64,000 nucleotides of DNA, taken from contig NZ_RQXT01000011.1 in NCBI RefSeq assembly GCF_003863365.1, forward strand, positions 62,001 to 126,000, read 5' to 3'. Below, piece after piece: positions 27,762-36,663 of the stretch. Within the stretch, counting starts at the first letter, position 1, and each line of letters begins with the position of its first letter. This DNA is from Mesorhizobium tamadayense. Its GTDB lineage: Bacteria; Pseudomonadota; Alphaproteobacteria; Rhizobiales; Rhizobiaceae. The notes under the pieces were generated by a model. It was not told the DNA's origin, searched no databases, and was given only the letters and a program-made list of their open reading frames with translations. Both the position numbers and the translations under genes were made by a program.

Positions 27762-29320
27762 GCAAGGAAAGATGGCGGCCGCGGCTCGCCACCGTCGTCG
27801 TCGCCATCCTGATCGTGGTGATGGCGCTGCCGCTGGTCGGGCTGTTCTTCTTCCGGCTCTATGAGAACCAGCTGATCCGCCAGACCGAGGGCGAGCTCAT
27901 CGCGCAGGGCGCGGTCGTCGCCGCCGTCTATGCCGAAGCGGTGCGCGCCGCCGGCATTGCCCAGGAAAAGCTGGGGCCGCCGATACCGGCGCAGTCGTCC
28001 AACTCCCTCGACTATCCCTACGAGCCGATCGAGCCGCGTCTCGACCTTGCCTCCGAGTCTGTCATGCCGACGCGCCCGAACGCCCTTCCCGCGACGGCCG
28101 ATCCGGCCTTCGCGGCCATCGGCGCGCGGCTCGACGGGATTCTCGACGAGACGCAGAAGACGACGCTCGCCGGCTTCCGGCTGCTCGACCCGCATGGCGT
28201 GGTGATTGCCGGCGGCGGTGAGGTGGGCTTGTCGCTCGGCCAGGTCGAGGAGGTGCGGCGGGCGCTCGCGGGCAGCTACGCAAGCGAGCTCCGCTTAAGG
28301 GTCCCCGACCAGCCGCCGCCGCCGCTTTATTCGGTGAGCCGCGGTACCAAGGTGCGTGTCTTCGTGGCCATGCCCGTGGAGGTTGGGGCCAGGGTCGCGG
28401 GCGTGGTCTACCTCTCGCGAACACCGAACAACATCGTCAAGCATCTCTATGGCGAGCGCGGCAAGGTCACGCTCGCGGCGATCGCCATTCTCGGCGGCAC
28501 GCTGCTGATCGCGCTGGTGTTCATCCGCACGGTCAGCCGGCCGATCTATGCGCTGATCGACCGGACAAAACGCATCGCCGCCGGCGATCGCGAGGCGATG
28601 CGGCCGCTCGCCCATCACGGCACGCGCGAGATGGCGGCGCTGTCGGCCGCCTTCCTCGACATGGCGCAAAAACTGCAAGCGCGCTCCGACAGCATCCAGA
28701 CCTTCGCCACCCACGTCTCGCACGAGCTGAAATCGCCTCTGACGGCGATCCAGGGCGCGGCCGAGCTGCTCAGGGATTCCGGCGGGACCATGGACGAGGC
28801 CGAGCGGCGGCGCTTCTCCAACAACATCGTCACCGACGCGGGGCGGCTCAATCTACTGGTGCGCCGGCTGCTCGAACTGGCGCGCGCGGAAAACCTGGCG
28901 CCGAGCGGCGCAAGCACGACGCTCGGCGCGGCGCTGGCGCTGCTGCCGGTCGACACCAGACTGGAGGTGCGCATCGAGGCCGGCGGCGATATTGGCCTCG
29001 GCATCTCCGGCGAGAATCTCGCGATCGTGCTCGCCAATCTCATCGACAATTCGGCGCGGCATGGCGCGAAGCAGGTGACGATCGGCGCCGAAAGGACTGG
29101 CGAAAGAGCGGCCATCCATGTCGGCGACGACGGCGACGGCATTTCGGCCAGCAACCGCGCAAAAGTGTTCGAGCCGTTCTTCACCACAAGGCGCGAGGCC
29201 GGCGGCACCGGCATGGGGCTCGGCATCGTGCTGGCCCTCCTGAAAGCGCATGATGGCACGATAACGCTGGTTGACTCCGCACGCGGCACGCGCTTCGAGA
29301 TCAATTTGCCGGTCGCGTGA
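27749..29320 (+). CDS. Sensor histidine kinase
   Basis: 523-residue membrane kinase partner of the preceding regulator. Two membrane helices (near residues 12-35 and 240-262) enclose a long periplasmic sensor domain. Then come HAMP (SRPIYALIDRTKRIAAGDREAM), the H box with His325 (THVSHELKSPLTAIQG), N box (NLIDNSARHG), G1 (GDDGDGISASNRAKVFEPFF) and G2 (GGTGMGLGIVLA). All catalytic motifs are intact. A GTG start for the next gene lies 23 bases after the stop, and another overlaps the stop. Confidence 0.92.
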   Translation: MRWLSKERWRPRLATVVVAILIVVMALPLVGLFFFRLYENQLIRQTEGELIAQGAVVAAVYAEAVRAAGIAQEKLGPPIPAQSSNSLDYPYEPIEPRLDLASESVMPTRPNALPATADPAFAAIGARLDGILDETQKTTLAGFRLLDPHGVVIAGGGEVGLSLGQVEEVRRALAGSYASELRLRVPDQPPPPLYSVSRGTKVRVFVAMPVEVGARVAGVVYLSRTPNNIVKHLYGERGKVTLAAIAILGGTLLIALVFIRTVSRPIYALIDRTKRIAAGDREAMRPLAHHGTREMAALSAAFLDMAQKLQARSDSIQTFATHVSHELKSPLTAIQGAAELLRDSGGTMDEAERRRFSNNIVTDAGRLNLLVRRLLELARAENLAPSGASTTLGAALALLPVDTRLEVRIEAGGDIGLGISGENLAIVLANLIDNSARHGAKQVTIGAERTGERAAIHVGDDGDGISASNRAKVFEPFFTTRREAGGTGMGLGIVLALLKAHDGTITLVDSARGTRFEINLPVA

Positions 29321-29343
29321 GGACCGGCGGATCGGAGAGACAA

Positions 29344-30510
29344 GTGCGCTACGACATCGTCATCATCGGCGGGGCCATCGTCGGTTCCTCGGTCGCCTAT
29401 TATTTGCGCGAGGAGGGCTTCACCGGCTCGATCGCGCTGATCGAGCGCGATCCGCAATTCTCCCATGCGGCGACGACGCTGTCCTGCGCCTCGATCCGCC
29501 AGCAATTCTCTATTCCCGAAAACATCCGCCTGTCGCAGTTCACGCTGAAACTGTTCCGGCGGCTGAAGGAAACTTTTGGCGCCGACGCCGATATCGGCTT
29601 CCGCGAGGGCGGCTATCTGATCCTTGCTGGCGAAGCCGGGCTGCCGATCCTCAAGGCCAATCACGAGGCGCAGATCGCCGAAGGCGCCGACATTGTTCTC
29701 GAGGACGCCGATCAGCTGACGCGCCGCTTCCCCTGGCTGTCGGCCGAAGGCATCTCAGCCGGCGCCTATGGCCGCACCGGCGAGGGCTGGTTCGACGCGC
29801 ATGCGATGCTGATGCTGTTCCGCAAGGTGCTGCGCGAGAAGAAGATCGATTTCATCACCGCCTCGGTCACCGGTGTCGCGCGCCAGGGCAACCGCGTCAC
29901 CGGCGTGAGCCTCGACAACGGCGAGACGCTGGAAGCCGGCATCATCGTCAACGCCGCCGGCCCGAACGCCGGCAAGGTTGCGGCTTTTGCCGGGCTCGAG
30001 CTGCCGGTCGAGCCGCGCAAGCGCAACGTCTTCGTCTTCGAGGCGCGCGAGAAATACGCCGACATGCCGCTGCTGGTCGATCCCTCCGGCATCTACGTGC
30101 GGCCGGAAGGCTCGGTCTACATCACCGGCGGCGCCGAGCCGGAGGAAGGCGATTGCGCACCCGACCCCAGGGATTTCGAGGTCCACTGGCCACTGTTCGA
30201 GGAGGTGATCTGGCCGGTGCTCGCCACCCGCATCCCCGCCTTCGAGGCGATCAAGCCGACGCGCGCCTGGGTCGGGCACTACGACTACAACACGCTCGAC
30301 CAGAACGCGGTGATAGGCCCGCACCCGGAGGTCGAGAACTTCCTCTTCGCCAACGGCTTTTCCGGTCACGGCCTGCAGCAGGCGCCGGCGGTCGGCAAGG
30401 CGCTGTCGGAGCTCATCGTGCATGGCGGCTACCGGACGGTGGATTGCACGGCGTTCGGCTACGGGCGCGTGGCGGAAGGGCGGGCGTTCCGGGAGCTGAA
30501 TGTGATTTGA
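29344..30510 (+). CDS. FAD-dependent oxidoreductase (DAO family)
   Basis: 388-residue flavoenzyme of the D-amino-acid oxidase fold. N-terminal dinucleotide motif IVIIGGAIVGSSVAYYL, a middle IIVNAAGPNAGKVAAFAG, and the C-terminal NGFSGHGLQQAPAVGKALSELI place it near sarcosine-oxidase-like and FOXRED1-like proteins; the substrate is unknown. I chose GTG 29344, six bases after GGAG; an upstream GTG at 29317 overlaps the kinase stop. It follows the two-component genes closely, suggesting one transcript. Confidence 0.85.
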   Translation: MRYDIVIIGGAIVGSSVAYYLREEGFTGSIALIERDPQFSHAATTLSCASIRQQFSIPENIRLSQFTLKLFRRLKETFGADADIGFREGGYLILAGEAGLPILKANHEAQIAEGADIVLEDADQLTRRFPWLSAEGISAGAYGRTGEGWFDAHAMLMLFRKVLREKKIDFITASVTGVARQGNRVTGVSLDNGETLEAGIIVNAAGPNAGKVAAFAGLELPVEPRKRNVFVFEAREKYADMPLLVDPSGIYVRPEGSVYITGGAEPEEGDCAPDPRDFEVHWPLFEEVIWPVLATRIPAFEAIKPTRAWVGHYDYNTLDQNAVIGPHPEVENFLFANGFSGHGLQQAPAVGKALSELIVHGGYRTVDCTAFGYGRVAEGRAFRELNVI

Positions 30511-30547
30511 GGCAGCTTCGGCGGAACAACGCGTTCTGTCGAGTTCC

Positions 30548-30580
30548 CGCCCACCTCCCTCTGGCCTGCCGACATCTCTT
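30548..30580. repeat. Truncated arm of repeat family B
   Basis: CCACCTCCCTCTGGCCTGCC followed by GACATCTC matches the left arm of family B but stops there. It lies between convergent genes. Confidence 0.55.
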
Positions 30581-30586
30581 TATAGC

Positions 30587-31074
30587 CTAAGCTGCTATCA
30601 GCCTTCCTGCATAAGCTTGCAGCCATCCCAGCACGCGCGCCCATCCCTCGGCATGCTCGGCCGCCGCATCCGGGAAGCCGGCGAAGCCGCCATGGCAGAC
30701 GGTGAGCAGCGTGCCGCTGGTGGTCGGCTCCAGCAGATAGGCGACCGTCGTTTCGTGACGGCCAAGCGTCGGATGGTCCCAGTCATAGCGCCTCGTCTGC
30801 ACGATCCTTCGCGGCGTCTTGACCTCGAGAACTCTCCCTCCGCCGGCAGCCGCCTGCCGTCGGTAGTCCTCACCGTGACGCTCCAGCGGCCGCCGACGCG
30901 AAGATCGACGGTCCAGCCGGTCATGCGATAGGTGTCGGCGGAACCCCACCAGCGCTCGACTTCATCCGTGACGAGCGCGGCGAAGACTTGCTCCGTCGGG
31001 GCGAGGATTTCGGCCGAGGCCATAACCGTCTCGCCATTCGTGATGGCCTGCGGCAAGGAATATCCCATCATCAT
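30587..31074 (-). pseudogene. SRPBCC/AHSA1-type gene with a frameshift
   Basis: The N-terminal half (from ATG 31074, after GGGAG) reads VFAALVTDEVERWWGSADTY and VDLRVGGRWSVTVR, then loses the family pattern. A second frame ending at 30587 continues it with VLEVKTPRRIVQTRRYDWDHP and the C-terminal helix AEHAEGWARVLGWLQAY. Joining them needs one extra base near 30832, where GAGAG-TTCTC (minus strand) probably was GAGAGGTTCTC. Either a natural loss of function or a sequence error. It is third in the ArsR-SRPBCC group read leftward from 31882. Confidence 0.8.
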
Positions 31075-31115
31075 TTCGGGCTCCCCAGTGATTGTTTCGT
31101 ATCTGAAACGAAGCT

Positions 31116-31565
31116 TCAGCCCTTTGATGGCGGGCGCTCGAAACCCTTGCCGGTTTCGAGCAGGCTCTTGAGGCTGGACAGCACCAGCGGCCAGCCCTTG
31201 GCGACGTTTGCGATCAGCTTGTGCGGGCCATCGGCCTCATGGGTGACGGCAAGTTTCATCATGTCGCCGTCCTGCTCGATCGTGAAGGTGCAGCGCGTGT
31301 AGCCGTCTTCCTTGACCTCGGGCATCCACTCGTTGCGCCATTTGATGACCAGGCGCCTTGGCGGGTCGATTTCCAGGATCTCGCCCGAGTCGGCAACGCG
31401 CCCGTCGGGCAGGATCAGCTTCCAGCTCGAGCCGACTTTCCAGTCGCTCTCCTGGTAGGAGCAGAGGAAAAACTGCCGGTTGAACTCCGGATCGGTCAGC
31501 GCCGTCCAAAGTTTTTCGGGCGTGGTGCGGATGTAGGTAACGTAGACGAAGCTGTTGTCGCTCAC
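31116..31565 (-). CDS. SRPBCC/AHSA1-domain protein
   Basis: 149-residue START-like hydrophobic-cavity protein. Typical motifs are VYVTYIRTTPEKLWTALTDPEFNRQFFLCSYQ, GGxW-like WKVGSSWKLILPDG, and EIDPPRRLVIKWRNEW; the C-terminal helix ends LSSLKSLLETGKGF. Its start overlaps the stop of the ArsR gene (31562), so the pair is coupled. Ligand unknown. Such genes commonly follow ArsR regulators in soil bacteria and are thought to respond to small hydrophobic compounds. Confidence 0.88.
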   Translation of the reverse strand: MSDNSFVYVTYIRTTPEKLWTALTDPEFNRQFFLCSYQESDWKVGSSWKLILPDGRVADSGEILEIDPPRRLVIKWRNEWMPEVKEDGYTRCTFTIEQDGDMMKLAVTHEADGPHKLIANVAKGWPLVLSSLKSLLETGKGFERPPSKG

Positions 31566-31882
31566 GGCTCTTCCCTTTCAAGTCGTTTCTTCAGGTCGCT
31601 CAATGCATCCAGCCGATGGCGCTCGAACTTGCCGATCCAGCGCTCGGCGATCTCGTTGATCGGAACGGGATTGAGGTAGTGCTCCTTTTCCCGGCCCCGG
31701 CGGACCGTGGTGACGAGGTTCGCCTCCTCGAGAATCGCCAGGTGCTTGGTCACCGCCTGGCGCGTCATGTCCATCCGCTCGCACAGCGCGTTCAGCGTCT
31801 GCCCGTTCCTGGCATAGAGGCTGTCCAGCAATTGCCGGCGGGTCGGGTCGGCCAAAGCGCGAAAGACGGCATCCATGCTCAT
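31562..31882 (-). CDS. ArsR-family regulator of an SRPBCC module
   Basis: 106-residue winged-helix repressor: FRALADPTRRQLLDSLYARNGQTLNALCERMDMTRQAVTKHLAILEEANLV is the ArsR DNA-binding core. No metal-binding cysteine pair is present in helix 3, so the inducer is likely not a metal. I chose ATG 31882; ATG 31876 is possible and the frame extends to a TTG at 31897. A perfect operator-like palindrome lies at 31892-31911, immediately upstream. Confidence 0.88.
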   Translation of the reverse strand: MSMDAVFRALADPTRRQLLDSLYARNGQTLNALCERMDMTRQAVTKHLAILEEANLVTTVRRGREKEHYLNPVPINEIAERWIGKFERHRLDALSDLKKRLEREEP

Positions 31883-31891
31883 GGCTTTAAT

Positions 31892-31911
31892 ATGCAACCA
31901 TTTGGTTGCAT
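31892..31911. promoter_or_regulatory. ArsR operator palindrome, module 1
   Basis: ATGCAACCATTTGGTTGCAT is a perfect 20-base palindrome containing the core AACC-N4-GGTT. It lies 10 bases upstream of the ArsR start codon, and the same core occurs before the second ArsR gene at 42000. Confidence 0.65.
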
Positions 31912-32031
31912 GTCAAGACGCGACTGCGCATTTCCATGGCCCAGACCAAGGCCAGCGGAACAGCCGTCTTTCAATTGCCCGACGCTTTGTGTAAACGGTG
32001 CCTCAGCAATCCCCGCAGAACGGGCAGGACC

Positions 32032-32637
32032 ATGGACAAATTCACCAAGCTCACCGGCGTCGCCGCACCCATGCCGATCGTCAATGTCGATACCGACATG
32101 ATCATCCCGAAGGATTATCTGAAGACGATCAAGCGTACCGGGCTTGGCACCGGCCTGTTCGCCGAGATGCGCTACAAGGACGACGGCTCGGAGAACCCGG
32201 ATTTTGTGCTCAACAAGCCGGCCTACCGCAAGGCGCAGATCCTGGTCGCCGGCGACAATTTCGGTTGCGGCTCGAGCCGCGAGCATGCGCCCTGGGCGCT
32301 GCTCGATTTCGGCATTCGCTGCGTCATCTCGACCTCGTTCGCCGACATTTTCTATAACAACTGCTTCAAGAACGGCATCCTGCCGATCACGGTCAGCCCG
32401 GAAGACCTCGACAAGCTGATGGACGATGCCTCACGCGGCTCCAACGCGACCCTGTCGATCGATCTCGAGGCCAAGGAGATCCGCGGCCCGGATGGCGGCG
32501 TGGTCACGTTCGACCTCGACGACTTCAAGCGCCACTGCCTGCTGAACGGCCTCGATGACATCGGGCTGACCATGGAGAAGGCCGGCGCCATCGCGTCCTT
32601 CGAGAAGAAGAACGCCGAGCTGCGCCCCTGGGCCTGA
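32032..32637 (+). CDS. leuD: 3-isopropylmalate dehydratase small subunit
   Basis: Partner of LeuC in the second step of leucine synthesis. The 201-residue swivel-domain protein shows [31 protein letters not shown] at the start and the substrate loop [24 protein letters not shown] 32032 follows a GGCAGGACC. The frame is open from 31906, but that extension crosses the divergent ArsR operator region and is not LeuD-like. leuC lies 26 kb away and leuB 2.4 kb downstream. Confidence 0.96.
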   Translation: MDKFTKLTGVAAPMPIVNVDTDMIIPKDYLKTIKRTGLGTGLFAEMRYKDDGSENPDFVLNKPAYRKAQILVAGDNFGCGSSREHAPWALLDFGIRCVISTSFADIFYNNCFKNGILPITVSPEDLDKLMDDASRGSNATLSIDLEAKEIRGPDGGVVTFDLDDFKRHCLLNGLDDIGLTMEKAGAIASFEKKNAELRPWA

Positions 32638-32657
32638 GCGGTCCGGCCTGCACGGAT

Positions 32658-32709
32658 AGAGCAATTCCAGGAAAAGCGGTAGCAGTTTTCCGTCCGGGAT
32701 TGCGTAAAA
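32658..32709. repeat. Short palindromic repeat family D, copy 2
   Basis: Begins AGAGCAATTCCAGGAAAAG and ends CGGGATTGCGTAAAA, the inverse of the copy at 26981-27032. It lies between leuD and the secreted-protein gene. Confidence 0.65.
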
Positions 32710-32738
32710 TACTTGGCGACTGGAGTGGAGGGACAGTC

Positions 32739-33686
32739 ATGGCACGCTTGCTTCTGGCCGGCGCCTCGGCGGCGATCCTTCTGGCGGTGACCGGCGCCAA
32801 TGCGCAGACCACCGCGCCTGCTACGCTGCAGGCGCCCGCGGCGTCTGACCAGCCGGCCGCCGACCAGGGCGTGACCGACCAGGGATCGGGCAGCGACGAC
32901 CAGGCCGCGTCGGACGAGGAAAAGCAGGCGCCGATCCCGTTCGAGGGCGGCCAGCTCACCATCACGCAGCCGGAGCAGGACGGCGAGAAGGTGCTGGCCT
33001 ATGACGGCAAGCAGCTCGCCAGCAATTACGACGTCTTCTTCGACAAGTTGGTCAAGATCGGCGACGTCAACGTGGCGCTGGTCGATGTCGGCGACGGCGG
33101 CAACCAGTGCGGCCCGGCCAAGGTGATCGTCTGGAAGCCGAAGGACGGCGAGATCCAGACCACCGTAGTCGAGCAGGACGAATGCGGCGCGCCGCCGGCG
33201 GCTGTCTCCGACAGCGCCATCTATTTCGTGCCCTATCTTCTGCCCGGCGATTCCAAGCCGGCGCTGCAGTGGTCGCCCACCACCGGGCTGACGACTTCTG
33301 GAGAGCTCACCTACACGCCCGAACCCGGCACCGATTGGAAGGATGTCGATCCGTCGAAATACGACAACATCGTCGACGCCTTCCACAACGAGGCCGTCTA
33401 CAAGGCGGCCGAGGCGCTGCTCGGTAAGGGCATGCCCGACATGGCAACCAGCCTGCTGGTCGGCGGCGGCACCGAAAAGACGGCCTCCGGCGCCTTCTAC
33501 GCCAGCGGCTGCGTGCCGCATGACTGCGGCGGCAATGACGGCTTCATGGCGGTCGACCCGGTCAAGCACAAGGTCTATTTCGCCCGCCGCGGCGACAATG
33601 GCGAACCGGATGCTTGGCCGGACGTGAAGAGCTGGCCGGATGACATCAAGAAGGTGCTGGACGAGGCGCAGGGGTCGGGGAATTAG
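32739..33686 (+). CDS. Secreted hypothetical protein (315 aa)
   Basis: Sec signal peptide (cleavage after NAQ, near residue 22), an Ala/Gln/Asp-rich linker to about residue 65, and a globular domain with six cysteines, several of them spaced as QCGPAKV, DECGAP and [12 protein letters not shown]. The latter resembles the Ivy-type or related lysozyme-inhibitor regions only loosely, so no assignment is made. ATG 32739 follows GGAGGGAC. It is monocistronic, between leuD and a type B repeat. Confidence 0.75.
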   Translation: MARLLLAGASAAILLAVTGANAQTTAPATLQAPAASDQPAADQGVTDQGSGSDDQAASDEEKQAPIPFEGGQLTITQPEQDGEKVLAYDGKQLASNYDVFFDKLVKIGDVNVALVDVGDGGNQCGPAKVIVWKPKDGEIQTTVVEQDECGAPPAAVSDSAIYFVPYLLPGDSKPALQWSPTTGLTTSGELTYTPEPGTDWKDVDPSKYDNIVDAFHNEAVYKAAEALLGKGMPDMATSLLVGGGTEKTASGAFYASGCVPHDCGGNDGFMAVDPVKHKVYFARRGDNGEPDAWPDVKSWPDDIKKVLDEAQGSGN

Positions 33687-33727
33687 GGTTGCGGGCGGTG
33701 AACAAAACTGTTCCGCCGCGATCCTTC

Positions 33728-33884
33728 CCACCCCCTCTGCCCTACCGGGCATCTCCCCCGCAAGGGGGGAGATCGGTCGTCACGCCGACTTTCGCCAATC
33801 TTCAACGTCGCAAGGATGGCAGCCCGCCGAAGCTGCCAATCTCCCCCCTTGCGGGGGAGATGGCCGGCAGGCCAGAGGGGGGTG
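33728..33884. repeat. Intergenic repeat family B, copy 3
   Basis: Full copy with both arms; the middle reads TTTCGCCAATCTTCAACGTC, nearly the same as copy 2. Another copy is only 0.9 kb away at 34808. Confidence 0.8.
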
Positions 33885-33968
33885 CTGTCCCGCCGACATC
33901 AACCGCTTTGGCCCATGGTCAGCCCTGCCTTTTCCGCGCAAAATGCCGGCAACGACCGCGAGGCCCCC

Positions 33969-34352
33969 ATGCGCACACTCATCTCCACCGGCTCGCCCTT
34001 CGAAAAGACCGCCGGCTATTCGCGCGCCGTCGTGCAGGGCGACTGGTGTTTCGTGTCGGGAACGACCGGCTACGACTATGCCACCATGACCATGCCGGAA
34101 ACGGTCGAGGCGCAGACGCGCAATTGCCTCGCGACCATCGCCAAGGCTTTGGCCGACGGCGGCTTCGAGATGGCCGATGTGGTGCGCGCGCACTATTACA
34201 TCACCGACCAGGCCTATGTTGACGTTGTCTTTCCGATCCTAGGCGAGACGTTCGGCGACATCCGTCCGGCAGCAACGATGATCGTCTGCCAGCTCAACAA
34301 GCCGGAAATGAAGATCGAGATCGAGGTGACGGCGCTCAGGCGAACGGCTTGA
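33969..34352 (+). CDS. RidA-family (YjgF/YER057c) protein
   Basis: 127-residue trimeric enzyme family that hydrolyses reactive enamine/imine intermediates. Conserved features: [30 protein letters not shown], the turn [14 protein letters not shown] and [10 protein letters not shown]. The catalytic Arg position of archetypal RidA (in xxRAxxxV) appears replaced in [14 protein letters not shown] by Arg within IRPA, which is usual. ATG 33969 starts the domain; the frame is open upstream into the repeat. Its stop TGA overlaps the edge of a short type F repeat. Confidence 0.88.
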   Translation: MRTLISTGSPFEKTAGYSRAVVQGDWCFVSGTTGYDYATMTMPETVEAQTRNCLATIAKALADGGFEMADVVRAHYYITDQAYVDVVFPILGETFGDIRPAATMIVCQLNKPEMKIEIEVTALRRTA

Positions 34353-34399
34353 TGCATGTCGCCCCAAAGTGCGAACTGCTGGGGGACAACAACATGCAT
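34352..34399. repeat. Short palindromic repeat family F
   Basis: ATGCATGT (34352-34359) and ACATGCAT (34392-34399) flank GCCCCAAAGTGCGAACTGC. The layout matches a GCATGTCG-type element known across rhizobial chromosomes. It begins inside the RidA stop codon. Confidence 0.55.
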
Positions 34400-34416
34400 A
34401 GGTCAAGGATCGGCGC

Positions 34417-34770
34417 ATGGTGAAGGTCGGGCGCATTGTCGCCAACATCGAAACGCCCGACGTCGCGGCGGCGAAACGCTTCTATCAAGACGTCCTCGGC
34501 CTCGATCTGCTCATGGATATGGGCTGGATCGCCACTTACGGCTCGCAGAACAAAATGACCATCCAGGTCAGCTTCATGGCGCAGGGCGGTTCGGGCACTC
34601 CGGTGCCGGATCTCTCGATCGAGGTCGACGACGTCGACGCGGCGCTCGATGCCATGAAAAGCGCCGGCTTCACCATCGAATACGGCCCCGCCGACGAACC
34701 CTGGGGCGTGCGGCGCTTCTTTGTGCGCGACCCGTTCGGCCGGCTGGTCAACATTCTCTCGCATCGGTAG
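34417..34770 (+). CDS. VOC-family (glyoxalase/bleomycin-resistance) protein
   Basis: 117-residue protein of the vicinal oxygen chelate fold, with paired beta-alpha-beta-beta-beta motifs: RIVANIETPDVAAAKRFYQDVLGLDLLMDMG and VDDVDAALDAMKSAGFTIEYGPADEPWGVRRFFVRDPFGRLVNI. Metal ligands expected are Glu and His; the C-terminal site reads RRFFVRDPFG. Substrate unknown. It lies between RidA and leuB, each flanked by repeats. Confidence 0.88.
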   Translation: MVKVGRIVANIETPDVAAAKRFYQDVLGLDLLMDMGWIATYGSQNKMTIQVSFMAQGGSGTPVPDLSIEVDDVDAALDAMKSAGFTIEYGPADEPWGVRRFFVRDPFGRLVNILSHR

Positions 34771-34807
34771 GTGCGCTGCACGTCTCCTTTGAGACGCCGG
34801 CGGGACA

Positions 34808-34966
34808 GCACCCCCTCTGTCCTGCCGGACATCTCCCCCGCAAGGGGGGAGATTGGCAGTTTCGGCGCTGCGCCCAATTCTGCGGCGTTGGAGATTAGCG
34901 AAAACGGCGGCGACGTCCGATCTCCCCCCTTGCGGGGGAGATGCCCGGCAGGGCAGAGGGGAGGTG
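34808..34966. repeat. Intergenic repeat family B, copy 4
   Basis: Complete copy between the VOC gene and leuB, 90 bases before the leuB start. Both arms and inner stems are present. Confidence 0.8.
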
Positions 34967-35055
34967 CGAAGGATCTCGGCGCTCGTAACCCTTGCACCCA
35001 GCCCGCTTGGCGTTTAGCAAGGCCGCGGTTCACAAACTTTCCCGGGACGTTCTCC

Positions 35056-36159
35056 ATGGCTTCGAAAAATCTCTTCCTGCTCGCCGGCGACGGCATCGGC
35101 CCCGAGGCCATGGCCGAGGTGAAGAAGCTGATCGCCGCCATGAACGCCAAGCTCGGCAGCGGCTTTGCCACCGACGAGGGGCTGGTCGGCGGATCAGCCT
35201 ACGATGCGCATGGCGCGGCGATCTCCGATGCCGACATGGCAAAGGCTGTTGCCGCGGACGCAGTGCTGTTCGGCGCGGTCGGCGGGCCGAAATGGGACAA
35301 GGTGCCCTACGAGGTGCGCCCCGAGGCCGGCCTGCTGCGCCTGCGCAAGGATATGGAGCTGTTCGCCAACCTGCGCCCCGCGATCTGCTATCCGGCGCTC
35401 GCGGCCTCCTCCTCGCTCAAGCGGGACGTGATCGAAGGCCTCGACATATTGATCGTGCGCGAGCTCACCGGCGGCGTCTATTTCGGCGAGCCGAAAGAGA
35501 TCATCGATCTCGGCAACGGCCAGAAGCGCGGCATCGACACGCAGGTCTACGACACGTTCGAGATCGAGCGCATCTCGGGCGTCGCCTTCGAGCTCGCGCG
35601 GACACGCAAGAACCACGTCACCTCGATGGAAAAGCGCAACGTCATGAAGTCGGGCGTGCTGTGGAACGAGGTGATCACCCAGACCCACAAGGCCAGATAC
35701 AGCGACGTCAAGCTCGACCACATGCTGGCCGATGCCGGCGGCATGCAGTTGGTGCGCTGGCCAAAACAGTTCGACGTCATCGTCACCGACAATCTGTTCG
35801 GCGACATGCTGTCGGATGTTGCGGCGATGCTAACCGGCTCGCTCGGCATGCTACCGTCGGCCTCGCTCGGCGCGCCGGACGCCAAGACCGGCAAGCGCAA
35901 GGCACTCTATGAGCCGGTGCATGGCTCGGCGCCCGATATCGCCGGCCAGGGCATCGCCAACCCGATCGCGATGATCGCCTCCTTCGCCATGTGCCTGCGC
36001 TATTCCTTCGGCATGGTGGCCGAGGCCGACAAGCTCGAAGGCGCGATCGCCGCGGTGCTCGACGACGGCCTGCGCACCAAGGACATCATGTCCGAGGGCA
36101 TGACCGAGGTAGGCACGACCGAGATGGGCGACGCCATCATCGCCAAGTTCCTGGGCTGA
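35056..36159 (+). CDS. leuB: 3-isopropylmalate dehydrogenase
   Basis: NAD-dependent oxidative decarboxylation in leucine synthesis. The 367-residue protein starts [20 protein letters not shown], has the substrate-binding [21 protein letters not shown], the catalytic Tyr/Lys region, the metal site [17 protein letters not shown], and the NAD loop [23 protein letters not shown] 35056 lacks a strong ribosome site but fits the family start; the frame is open far upstream through the repeat. The GNAT gene starts six bases after its stop. Confidence 0.97.
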   Translation: MASKNLFLLAGDGIGPEAMAEVKKLIAAMNAKLGSGFATDEGLVGGSAYDAHGAAISDADMAKAVAADAVLFGAVGGPKWDKVPYEVRPEAGLLRLRKDMELFANLRPAICYPALAASSSLKRDVIEGLDILIVRELTGGVYFGEPKEIIDLGNGQKRGIDTQVYDTFEIERISGVAFELARTRKNHVTSMEKRNVMKSGVLWNEVITQTHKARYSDVKLDHMLADAGGMQLVRWPKQFDVIVTDNLFGDMLSDVAAMLTGSLGMLPSASLGAPDAKTGKRKALYEPVHGSAPDIAGQGIANPIAMIASFAMCLRYSFGMVAEADKLEGAIAAVLDDGLRTKDIMSEGMTEVGTTEMGDAIIAKFLG

Positions 36160-36165
36160 TCCCCA

Positions 36166-36663
36166 ATGGCTGATGAGGTGGCGGTCGACGTCCGCTGGGC
36201 GACGACCGACGATGCCGAGGCGCTCGCCACCGTGCTTTGCGACATGGCGGCGCACTACCGACAGGCGCCGCTCGATCACGGCCATGCGACGGCCACAGCG
36301 CGCCAGTGGCTCGGCGACGAAAGCCCGGCCTATCCGCATTTCGCGCTGGCCTTTGCGGGGAGCGAGGTGGCCGGCCTGGCATCGGTCGCGATCGCGCATC
36401 CCGGCATCGATCTCGAGCGGCTGATGTTTTTGAAAGACCTGTTCGTGCGAAACAGCGCCCGAAACAAGGGCGTCGGCCGAGAGTTGATCGGCTTTCTCGC
36501 CAATCATTGCGCCGGTAAGGGCATCGGCCGCATCGATCTGACGACCGAAGATTGGAACGAGAGCGCGCTGCGTTTCTATAATCGTCTCGGCGCCGAGCGC
36601 CACGGCCAGAAGATCTTCCTCAGGCTGTCGGGGGCGGCGCTCAAGAAGATCGCTAGAACCTGA
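36166..36663 (+). CDS. GNAT-family N-acetyltransferase
   Basis: 165 residues with the acetyl-CoA loop in LFVRNSARNKGVGRELIGFLANH (R/Q-x-x-G-x-G/A type) and a C-terminal TEDWNESALRFYNRLGAERHGQKIFLRL typical of GNATs acting on amines or amino acids. Substrate unknown. It starts six bases after leuB, so it is probably co-transcribed and translationally linked. Its 3' end overlaps the convergent cold-shock/DUF805 gene by 11 bases. Confidence 0.88.
   Translation: MADEVAVDVRWATTDDAEALATVLCDMAAHYRQAPLDHGHATATARQWLGDESPAYPHFALAFAGSEVAGLASVAIAHPGIDLERLMFLKDLFVRNSARNKGVGRELIGFLANHCAGKGIGRIDLTTEDWNESALRFYNRLGAERHGQKIFLRLSGAALKKIART

Noticed and set aside
27066..29320. Naming the two-component pair creB/creC
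   Set aside because: Overall layout is similar but I cannot verify the periplasmic sensor, so no gene symbol was given.
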